The translations under genes and the position numbers were made by a program. Shown here piece by piece: positions 56,215 to 64,000 of a stretch of 64,000 nt of DNA. The notes under the pieces are model-generated. The model searched no databases and was not told where the DNA came from. It worked only from the letters and a program-made list of their open reading frames with translations. Source of the DNA: Curtobacterium sp. ER1/6 (lineage in GTDB: Bacteria; Actinomycetota; Actinomycetes; Actinomycetales; Microbacteriaceae); assembly GCF_001742745.1 (NCBI RefSeq), contig NZ_MJAK01000001.1, positions 620,001-684,000 of the forward strand, written 5' to 3'. Each line of letters opens with the position of its first letter. Positions within the stretch are counted from its first letter, which is position 1.

Positions 56215-57600
56215 CTACGCGCCGAGCAGCCGCTGCGCCAGGTAGCCCTGCAGCTGGTCGAGCGAGACGCGCTCCTGCGACATCGTGTCGCGCTCCCGCA
56301 CGGTCACGGCCTTGTCCTCGAGCGTGTCGAAGTCCACCGTGATGCAGAACGGCGTGCCGATCTCGTCGTGGCGACGGTAGCGACGGCCGATCGCACCGGC
56401 GTCGTCGAAGTCGACGTTCCAGTACCGGCGCAGGTCGTCGGCGAGCCCGCGGGCCACCGGCGAGAGCTGCTCGTTCCGGGACAGCGGCAGGACGGCGGCC
56501 TTGACCGGCGACAGGCGGGGGTCGAGCCGGAGGACCGTGCGCTTGTCGACGCCGCCCTTCGCGTTCGGGGCCTCGTCCTCGTGGTAGGCGTCGAGCAGGA
56601 AGGCCATGAGCGCACGCGTGAGCCCGAAGGACGGCTCGATGACGTACGGCACGTACTTCTCGTTCGCGGCCTGGTCGAAGAACCGGAGGTCCTTGCCGGA
56701 CGCCTCGATGTGGTTGTTCAGGTCGAAGTCGGTGCGGTTCGCGACGCCCATGAGCTCGCCCCACTCCGAGCCCTGGAAGCCGAAGCGGTACTCGATGTCG
56801 GCGGTCGCGTCGGAGTAGTGGGCCCGCTCGCCGTCCGGCACGTCGAAGCGGCGGAGGTTCTCCGGGTCGATGCCGAGGTCGGTGAAGAACGCGACCGAGT
56901 CGGCGATCCACTGCTCGTAGTGCTCCCCCACCGACGCCGGCGGCACGAAGTACTCGATCTCCATCTGTTCGAACTCGCGCGTGCGGAAGATGAAGTTGCC
57001 GGGCGTGATCTCGTTGCGGAACGCCTTGCCCACCTGGCCGATGCCGAACGGCGGCTTCATGCGACTGGTGGTGACGACCTGCGCGAAGTCGACGAAGATG
57101 CCCTGCGCGGTCTCGGGGCGGAGGAAGTTCAGCCCCTCCTCCGACTCGACCGGGCCGAGGTAGGTCTTGAGCATGCCGGAGAACTCCCGGGGCTCGGTCC
57201 ACTCGCCGCGGGTGCCGCAGTTCGAGCAGGCGATCTCGGCCATGCCGCCCTCGGGCGCACGGCCCTTCTTCGCCTCGAACGCCTCGATGAGGTGGTCCTC
57301 GCGGAACCGGTGGTGGCAGTGCAGGCACTCGACGAGCGGGTCGGTGAAGGTCGCGACGTGCCCGGAGGCCTCCCACACCTTGCGGGGCAGGATGACGGCG
57401 GAGTCGAGGCCGACCATGTCGCCGCGGCCGCGGACGAACCGCTGCCACCACTGGCGCTTGATGTTCTCCTTGAGCTCCACGCCGAGGGGCCCGTAGTCCC
57501 ACGCCGAGCGCGATCCGCCGTAGATCTCCCCCGACTGGAAGACGAAGCCGCGGCCCTTGGCCAGGGCGATGACGCTGTCGAGACGGGAGGACGGTGCCAA
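56215..57600 (-). CDS. glyS: Glycyl-tRNA synthetase (single-chain type)
   Basis: 461 aa from a TTG start at 57600, supported by CAGGAG upstream and because the conserved N-terminus begins there ([23 protein letters not shown]). Class II aaRS: motif 2 in [21 protein letters not shown] and motif 3 ([13 protein letters not shown]), plus the family's zinc-like Cys cluster [12 protein letters not shown] and [10 protein letters not shown]. The C-terminal anticodon-binding domain (about 360-461) completes it. This is the alpha2 glycine enzyme, not the GlyQ/GlyS heterotetramer. Charges tRNA-Gly. Confidence 0.95.
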   Translation of the reverse strand: MAPSSRLDSVIALAKGRGFVFQSGEIYGGSRSAWDYGPLGVELKENIKRQWWQRFVRGRGDMVGLDSAVILPRKVWEASGHVATFTDPLVECLHCHHRFREDHLIEAFEAKKGRAPEGGMAEIACSNCGTRGEWTEPREFSGMLKTYLGPVESEEGLNFLRPETAQGIFVDFAQVVTTSRMKPPFGIGQVGKAFRNEITPGNFIFRTREFEQMEIEYFVPPASVGEHYEQWIADSVAFFTDLGIDPENLRRFDVPDGERAHYSDATADIEYRFGFQGSEWGELMGVANRTDFDLNNHIEASGKDLRFFDQAANEKYVPYVIEPSFGLTRALMAFLLDAYHEDEAPNAKGGVDKRTVLRLDPRLSPVKAAVLPLSRNEQLSPVARGLADDLRRYWNVDFDDAGAIGRRYRRHDEIGTPFCITVDFDTLEDKAVTVRERDTMSQERVSLDQLQGYLAQRLLGA

Positions 57601-57714
57601 GAGGGACTCCTGTGGTCGCCGGACTGGGTGCCCGGTGCGGGAACGGTACCGGGCAAGCGTACCGGCCCCACGGCGGCCTCCGGTCGGGAGGCGCGGCACC
57701 GGTGGACACGTGCC

Positions 57715-58764
57715 TCACCCCACAGGTCTGAAGCCGTCCACCGCCCGCAGCACGTCCGCGACGCGCGTGACGTCGTCCTCGTCGTTCCACAGGTGGAAGG
57801 CGAGCCGCAGGCGGCCGGCCCGCCCGCTCGCGGTCACGCCCGCGGTGCCGAGCGCGGCGAGCGCCGTACCGTCCGGGTCCGGGAAGGTCGTGATCGCCTG
57901 CCCGCGCGCTGCCGCACCGAGCGCGGTGGCGAGCCGGTCGGCGAGACCGGTGGCGTGCCTCCAGGCCGCGGCGCGGTCCACGGACGCGAGGTGCCGCAGG
58001 GCGGCGACCGCGCCGGGCCAGGCCGGCCACGCCGGGGAGACGTCGAACCGCCGTGCGTCGGCGGCCAGCCGCATGTCCGGGCCGTAGCAGGACGACCAGA
58101 CGTCCTCGCCGGCGTACCAACCGGCCTGCACGGGGCGGAGCTCCGCGAGCGCCCGGTCCGAGAACGTGGCGAAGGCCACCCCGCGCGGAGCGCAGAGCCA
58201 CTTGTACGCGTGCGTGACCGTGACGTCGAACGGGGCGGCCGACACCGGCAGCACACCCGCCGCCTGGGTGAGGTCGCACAGCGTCAGGGCGCCGACCGAC
58301 CCCGCCGCGGCGAGCACCGGCGCCGGGTCGATGACCACCCCGGTCGCGGACTGCACCGCCGACCACGCGACCAGCGCGGTCCCCGTGCGGACGGCGTCGG
58401 CGAGGCGCTCGAGCGGGACGCTCCGCACCGTCACCCCGCGGTGCGCCTGCGCGAGGAACGGGAACACGACCGAGCTGAAGTCGCCGTCGGGGACGACGAC
58501 CTCGGCGCCGTCCGGCAGCGACGCGGCGACGACCGCGACCATCGCCGACGTCTGCGACCCGGTGGCGACCCGGGCCGGAGTGACGCCCACGACGTCGGCG
58601 AAGAGCGCGCGGCCCTCCTCGACCAGGGCGCCGTACGTCGTCGGCGAGGTCCCGGCACGTGCCCACGCCTCGAGGTCCGCGCGCTGTGCGGCCAGCGTGC
58701 CGTGCGTGGGGAGTCCGGCGGTGCACGCCGCGAGGTAGCCCGAGCCGTCGACGAAGGAGTCCAT
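57715..58764 (-). CDS. PLP-dependent aminotransferase class V
   Basis: 349 aa from ATG 58764 with GGAGGG upstream. Fold-type I aminotransferase of the cysteine desulfurase/NifS-like class: GSQTSAM near 69-75, the cofactor Asp164 (LCDLTQAAG) and Schiff-base Lys188 in THAYKWLCAP. There is no N- or C-terminal Cys loop of a true desulfurase, so an amino-acid or kynureninase-like lyase activity is more likely. It is divergent from a LysR regulator whose operator lies between them, so a substrate-responsive pathway is expected. The substrate cannot be inferred. Confidence 0.8.
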   Translation of the reverse strand: MDSFVDGSGYLAACTAGLPTHGTLAAQRADLEAWARAGTSPTTYGALVEEGRALFADVVGVTPARVATGSQTSAMVAVVAASLPDGAEVVVPDGDFSSVVFPFLAQAHRGVTVRSVPLERLADAVRTGTALVAWSAVQSATGVVIDPAPVLAAAGSVGALTLCDLTQAAGVLPVSAAPFDVTVTHAYKWLCAPRGVAFATFSDRALAELRPVQAGWYAGEDVWSSCYGPDMRLAADARRFDVSPAWPAWPGAVAALRHLASVDRAAAWRHATGLADRLATALGAAARGQAITTFPDPDGTALAALGTAGVTASGRAGRLRLAFHLWNDEDDVTRVADVLRAVDGFRPVG

Positions 58765-58821
58765 GCCCTCCAGGCTCGGCGGCCGGTCGGCATCACACCA
58801 GGGCAGGTTCCTTCGCGGGCC

Positions 58822-58838
58822 CATAACATCGTGTTGTG
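58822..58838 (+). promoter_or_regulatory. LysR-type site overlapping the regulator start
   Basis: CATAACATCGTGTTGTG is an imperfect dyad (AACA-TCG-TGTT core) that covers the GTG start of the LysR gene. TAACAT inside it also serves as the -10 box six bases before GTG, so binding would block the regulator's own transcription. Confidence 0.55.
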
Positions 58839-59738
58839 GAGACGATCGACCCGCAGCTGCTCCGGATCCTGCTCGCCGTACGCGACGCGGGGTCCATCAG
58901 TCGTGCCGCCGCGACACTGGGCTACAGCCAACCCGCCGTCAGCCAGCTCCTCGTCCGGGCCGAGCAGCGACTGGGGCACGACCTGGTCCTGCGGGGCGGT
59001 CGTGGCGCGACCCTTACCGAGTCCGGGCGCGTGCTCGCCGACCACGCGCTGCACGTGGAGGCCGCCCTGGCCGCCGCCCGGGAGGACCTGGACGCCGTCG
59101 GCGGGCTCGCCCGTGGTCGGGTGCGCTTCGCCGGGTTCCCGAGCGCGTCCTCGACCCTCGTCCCGCCCGTGCTCGCCGCGATGGCGGCGTCGAGTCCCGG
59201 GGTCGCGACCTCGTACGTCGAGGCCGAACCGCCCGAGGCGATCGAACTGGTCCGCCGCGGCGAGGTCGACGTCGCGCTGACGTTCTCGCACGCCCTGCAG
59301 GACGACACCGGCGCGGATCCGACGCTCACCACCGAGGGCATCGGGCGCGACCCGCTCGCCCTCGTGACGCCCACAGTGGTCAGCGGAGCCGTCGCCGACC
59401 TGTCGGCCTTCCGCGACGCGCGGTGGATCGGCGGGTGCCCGCGCTGCCGGGGACACCTGCTCGCCTCGTGCGCCGCCTCGGGGTTCACCCCGGACATCGT
59501 CCTCGAGACCGACAACGCCGCGGCGGTCGTCGGGCTCGTCGCGGCCGGCCTCGGCGTCGCGCTCCTCCCCCGGCTCGCGCTGACCACGACGGTCGTGCCG
59601 CCCGGCGTCCACGCGACCCCCGTGGGCGACGAGCTCGCCCGCCGCGTCGAGGTCGTCGTCGCACGTGGCGCCGGTCGGGTGCCGAGCGTCCGCGCGGCGC
59701 TCGCCGCCGTCCGCGGCGCGGCGCACCTGCTGGGCTGA
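58836..59738 (+). CDS. LysR family transcriptional regulator
   Basis: 300 aa from GTG 58836. N-terminal winged helix-turn-helix LRILLAVRDAGSISRAAATLGYSQPAVSQLLVRAEQRLG (9-47), then the two-lobed effector-binding domain (about 90-296). Normal length. It is divergent from the class V aminotransferase and its promoter contains a candidate LysR box that overlaps its own start codon; autoregulation and activation of the aminotransferase gene are therefore likely. The inducer is probably a substrate or product of that enzyme, which is inference. Confidence 0.9.
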   Translation: METIDPQLLRILLAVRDAGSISRAAATLGYSQPAVSQLLVRAEQRLGHDLVLRGGRGATLTESGRVLADHALHVEAALAAAREDLDAVGGLARGRVRFAGFPSASSTLVPPVLAAMAASSPGVATSYVEAEPPEAIELVRRGEVDVALTFSHALQDDTGADPTLTTEGIGRDPLALVTPTVVSGAVADLSAFRDARWIGGCPRCRGHLLASCAASGFTPDIVLETDNAAAVVGLVAAGLGVALLPRLALTTTVVPPGVHATPVGDELARRVEVVVARGAGRVPSVRAALAAVRGAAHLLG

Positions 59739-59772
59739 GCGCGCAGGCGGCCAGCGGCGGGCAGCGGTCGCC

Positions 59773-59790
59773 CGGGAGGCGCGTGGCAGC
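59773..59790. repeat. Half-copy of the GACGGGAGGCGCGG repeat near uppS
   Basis: A single arm (CGGGAGGCGCG) lies between the LysR gene and uppS without a partner arm. Confidence 0.45.
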
Positions 59791-59808
59791 TCCGCCCCGC
59801 ACCCTGCC

Positions 59809-60606
59809 TCAGGCGGTGGGCGCGTCCACGGCCCCGCCGTAGCGACGGTCGCGGCTCGCGTACTCCTCGATCGCTCCCCACAAGTCGGTGCGTCGGAAGT
59901 CCGGCCAGAGCCGGTCGAGGAACACCATCTCGGCGTACGCCGACTGCCACAGCATGAAGTTCGACGTCCGCTGCTCCCCGGAGCTCCGGAGGAACAGGTC
60001 GACGTCGGGCAGCTCCGGCACGTACAGCCGCTTCGCCAGCGCCTTCTCCGTCACCTGGCTCGGCTGCAGGCGTCCGGCGGCGACGTCCTCGGCCATCCCG
60101 CGCACGGCGTCGACGATCTCGTTCCGGCCGCCGTAGTTGACGCACATCGTCAGGGTGCACACGTCGTTGTCCGCGGTCATCCGCTCCGCCGTCTGCAGCT
60201 CGTCGATCACCGACCGCCAGAGCCGGGGCCGGCGACCGGCCCAGCGCACGCGCACGCCCCACTCGTGCAGCTGGTCGCGACGGCGGCGGATCACGTCACG
60301 GTTGAAGCCCATGAGGAAGCGGACCTCCTCCGGCGAGCGCTTCCAGTTCTCGGTCGAGAAGGCGTACGCGGACACGTGCCGGACGCCGATCTGGATCGCC
60401 CCGGCGACGACGTCGAGGAGGGACGCCTCGCCGGCCTTGTGCCCCTCGACGCGCGTGAGCCCGCGCTGGTTCGCCCACCGACCGTTGCCGTCCATCACGA
60501 TGGCGACGTGCTGCGGGACGAACTGCGCCGGGATCGCGGGCGGCTGCTCCCCCGTCCAGTCGACGGGCAGGAACGGTTCGGCGGCGGCGGACCGGCGTGG
60601 GCTCAT
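59809..60606 (-). CDS. uppS: Isoprenyl (undecaprenyl) diphosphate synthase
   Basis: 265 aa from ATG 60606; the start overlaps recO by four bases. cis-Prenyltransferase: [12 protein letters not shown] (34-45) with catalytic Asp39, the conserved H-K-x-G and FSTENWKR motifs ([14 protein letters not shown]), and [19 protein letters not shown] at the C-terminal Arg-binding region. It makes C50/C55 polyprenyl diphosphates for cell-wall glycolipid carriers. A 20-residue polar N-terminal extension is present. Cotranslated with recO as in most Actinobacteria. Confidence 0.95.
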   Translation of the reverse strand: MSPRRSAAAEPFLPVDWTGEQPPAIPAQFVPQHVAIVMDGNGRWANQRGLTRVEGHKAGEASLLDVVAGAIQIGVRHVSAYAFSTENWKRSPEEVRFLMGFNRDVIRRRRDQLHEWGVRVRWAGRRPRLWRSVIDELQTAERMTADNDVCTLTMCVNYGGRNEIVDAVRGMAEDVAAGRLQPSQVTEKALAKRLYVPELPDVDLFLRSSGEQRTSNFMLWQSAYAEMVFLDRLWPDFRRTDLWGAIEEYASRDRRYGGAVDAPTA

Positions 60607-61436
60607 GCAGGGCTTCCTTCGGGGTCGGACGGGACGGGCACGGCGGGCGCCGGGGTGGCGGCGACCGCTGCCGGCACCCCGCCCGGTGCGGGTGCGACCG
60701 GCGCCGGGTGCTCGCTGCGGTCGACGTGCGGCAGCGACCGGAGCGATCGTTCCAGGTGCCACTGGGCGTAGGCCGCCACCACGCCGGACGCCCGGGAGCG
60801 GGTGCGCTCGTCCGAGGCGTCGACGGTCGCCCAGTCGCCGGCGAGCAGGGCGCCGAGCAACCCGAGCGTGCCGGTGTCGAGGCGCGGGGTGCCGGGCGGA
60901 GCCGCCCGGTCGGCGACGACCCCGCCGAGCTGCACGACGAACGCCGTGTGCGGTCCGGGCTCGCCCGTCACCGCGCAGTCGCCGAACGAGGGTGCCCACC
61001 CGGCGATGCTCATCGCCCGCAGCAGGTAGGAGTCGAGGGTGGCGCTCACCACGTGCTCCCGGCGCGACAGCGACCGGAGCGCGCCGACGAGCAGCAGGTA
61101 CTGCTGGAGCCCGGCGTCCGCCTCGCTCAGCCGGTCCGCGGTCTCGACCATCGCACTCGCGGCCGTGTACGCGCCGTAGTCCGTGACGATCTGCGCGCCG
61201 TACGACCCGAGGCTCTCGGCCTGGGTGACGATGTCGAGCGACCGGCCCTCGTAGAACTGGGCGTCGACGACCATGAACGGCTCGAGGCGCGACCCGAACT
61301 TCGAGGCCGTCCGCCGCACGCCCTTCGCGACGGCGCGGATCTTGCCGTGCTGCCGGGAGAGCATCGTCACGATGCGGTCCGCCTCACCGAGCTTGTGGGT
61401 GCGCAGCACGACGCACTCGTCCCGGTACAGCGGCAT
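60603..61436 (-). CDS. recO: DNA repair protein RecO
   Basis: 277 aa from ATG 61436; GATACT (61443-61448) gives a leaderless -10 box. RecO OB-fold N-terminus ([41 protein letters not shown]) followed by the helical domain; the C-terminal zinc-finger of some RecOs is absent, and the last 35 residues are a Pro/Ala-rich low-complexity tail ([20 protein letters not shown]) likely to vary between strains. It loads RecA at gaps with RecR. Upstream, two MITE-like units and an inverted repeat fill the 460-base gap to leuA. Confidence 0.93.
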   Translation of the reverse strand: MPLYRDECVVLRTHKLGEADRIVTMLSRQHGKIRAVAKGVRRTASKFGSRLEPFMVVDAQFYEGRSLDIVTQAESLGSYGAQIVTDYGAYTAASAMVETADRLSEADAGLQQYLLLVGALRSLSRREHVVSATLDSYLLRAMSIAGWAPSFGDCAVTGEPGPHTAFVVQLGGVVADRAAPPGTPRLDTGTLGLLGALLAGDWATVDASDERTRSRASGVVAAYAQWHLERSLRSLPHVDRSEHPAPVAPAPGGVPAAVAATPAPAVPVPSDPEGSPA

Positions 61437-61541
61437 GTCCCCAGTATCCCCCGCGCCGCCGACAGCTCGGGCCCGTACCCCCGTCGCGTCGCTGCCCGTC
61501 CCGTCCCGTCCTCTGCACCGTCCCGTGCACCGGCCTGTGCA

Positions 61542-61632
61542 CCGAGCGGGCAGGACACGCCGCCGGGGTGACGCCGACCGTGCAGGACCCGTCGCAGACG
61601 GGCGCCGAGTGCGCCGGAGAAGGCCCGCTCGG
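61542..61632. repeat. MITE-like repeat unit C
   Basis: 91 bp with perfect 10-bp ends CCGAGCGGGC and GCCCGCTCGG. The interior repeats, in inverted orientation, blocks of units A and B (AGGACACGCCGC, GGGGTGACGCCGA). Confidence 0.7.
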
Positions 61633-61683
61633 GGCGGCGGCCAGCTGGGGCGGGTCGCCGCCTCATCCCGTCCTGGCCCCTCA

Positions 61684-61774
61684 CCGAGCGGGCAGGACAC
61701 GCCGCCGGGGTGACGCCGAGCGCGCAGGACCCGTCGCAGCCGGGCGCCGAGCGGGCCGGACAAGGCCCGCTCGG
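61684..61774. repeat. MITE-like repeat unit D
   Basis: 91 bp, about 92 percent identical by eye to unit C and in the same orientation, 51 bases later. Same 10-bp terminal inverted repeats. Confidence 0.7.
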
Positions 61775-61839
61775 GGCGGCGGCCGGGACCGTGCTGGCTA
61801 GGCGGGGCGGCCGGGCTGGCCGGTCGGTCTGGCGCACTG

Positions 61840-61890
61840 ACGGACGGGAGGCGCGGTGCGGGTCGGACCCGCACCGCGCCTCCCGTCCGT
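61840..61890 (-). terminator. Inverted repeat at the leuA 3' end (GACGGGAGGCGCGG family)
   Basis: Arms 61840-61864 and 61866-61890 are perfect complements over 25 bases. It is immediately downstream of the leuA stop codon on the minus strand. Confidence 0.85.
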
Positions 61891-61898
61891 GGTGCGGA

Positions 61899-63746
<1,848 letters not shown>

Positions 63747-63762
<16 letters not shown>

Positions 63763-63791
63763 CAGCGAAGGAGGAGGAGCGCCGAGTGCAT
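63747..63791 (-). CDS. leuL: leuA leader peptide with four Leu codons
   Basis: 14-residue frame starting at ATG 63791: MHSALLLLRCRDEA. Leu codons CTC CTC CTC CTT are consecutive at positions 5-8, the classical signal for leucine-dependent ribosome stalling. TACGGT (63799-63804 on the minus strand) stands seven bases before the ATG, so the leader message is probably leaderless. The 79-base spacer to leuA contains an attenuator stem. This gene is too short for routine gene callers but the arrangement is well known upstream of leuA in Actinobacteria. Confidence 0.85.
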
Positions 63792-63865
63792 CACGGCCAC
63801 CGTAGCACCGGTACACCAGCGTCGGCGAGCACGTGACGCCGGCGCCCCTCCCGATCCGAGCCCGC

Positions 63866-64000
63866 TCAGTCGACCGCGAGCGCCGCCGTCGGGGACACCC
63901 GCATCGCGCGCCGCACCGGGGCCACCGTCGCGACGACGGCGAGCACGAGCGCCCCGACCACCACGACCACGACCGTCGACAGCGGCAGCAACGGGGTCAC
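63866..64000 (-). CDS. FtsX-type ABC transporter permease, C-terminal fragment at the window edge
   Basis: Only the last 44 codons are in the window; the gene continues beyond base 64000. The visible part is a hydrophobic helix (LSTVVVVVVGALVLAVVATV) followed by PVRRAMRVSPTAALAVD, the standard C-terminus of FtsX/MacB-like permeases of lipoprotein-export or antimicrobial-peptide ABC systems. TGA stop at 63866-63868. A partner ATPase would lie beyond the window. Substrate unknown. Stop lies 74 bases from the leuA leader on the same strand. Confidence 0.75.
   Translation of the reverse strand: MTPLLPLSTVVVVVVGALVLAVVATVAPVRRAMRVSPTAALAVD

Overview
The window is a very GC-rich chromosomal segment from an actinobacterium, most likely Microbacteriaceae and probably close to Curtobacterium. 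That placement is inference from gene content: homodimeric aceE next to a FasR-type regulator and the fabD-fabH-acpP-fabF cluster, DUF3145, DUF1684 and DUF3140 proteins, a Leu-codon leuA leader, many GTG starts, and many probable leaderless genes with a TANNNT box 6-8 bases before the start. No plasmid or replication-origin signature is visible.

Layout. 0-9.5 kb: a membrane-anchored PP2C phosphatase, a Tat-exported GH16 glucanase, a Zn-alcohol dehydrogenase/SDR pair, several tiny genes, a truncated ECF sigma gene followed by two Asp23-like genes, a lipoprotein and a MerR regulator. 9.7-11.3 kb: a SulP anion transporter. 11.3-13.35 kb: a 2-kb decayed integrative element between 46-bp direct repeats of the tRNA-Val(UAC) 3' end, holding a tyrosine-integrase tail, a phage structural-gene tail, an intact 252-aa orphan gene, a 38-aa peptide gene and several palindromes. 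13.4-19.3 kb: two acyl-CoA synthetases around a MarR regulator whose stop codon overlaps a palindrome, followed by two tiny genes. 19.4-27.1 kb: an aldo/keto reductase, a His-rich secreted protein, then a tightly coupled carrier-protein operon (PPTase, carrier protein, acyl-CoA-dehydrogenase-like enzyme, amino acid:carrier-protein ligase, tandem hydrolase), an alpha/beta hydrolase and a peroxiredoxin.

27.3-35.3 kb holds aceE, fasR, fabD, fabH, acpP and fabF, making acetyl-CoA and using it for fatty-acid synthesis. 35.5-41.9 kb: DUF3145, DUF1684, an AI-2E family membrane protein, a CAU-anticodon tRNA, a GT4 glycosyltransferase, a DMT-type transporter, peptide deformylase, a lipoprotein and tRNA-Asn. 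42.0-49.6 kb: a complete peptide/nickel-type ABC importer operon ending in an extra ATPase without the H-loop His and a D-2-hydroxyacid dehydrogenase. 50.2-64.0 kb: dnaG, dgt, dusB, a YbaK deacylase, an unlisted 57-aa gene, a FrnE-like DsbA, glyS, a class V aminotransferase with a divergent LysR, uppS, recO, leuA with its attenuator, and the tail of an FtsX-type permease.

Two dispersed inverted-repeat families stand out. One has arms with core GACGGGAGGCGCGG, sits mostly at gene 3' ends as a terminator, but also lies between divergent genes and as half-copies in or beside coding regions. The other is an 85-91 bp MITE-like unit with CGAGCGGGC/GCCCGCTCG ends, present four times. The best candidate for a little-described system is the carrier-protein operon at 21.0-25.6 kb.
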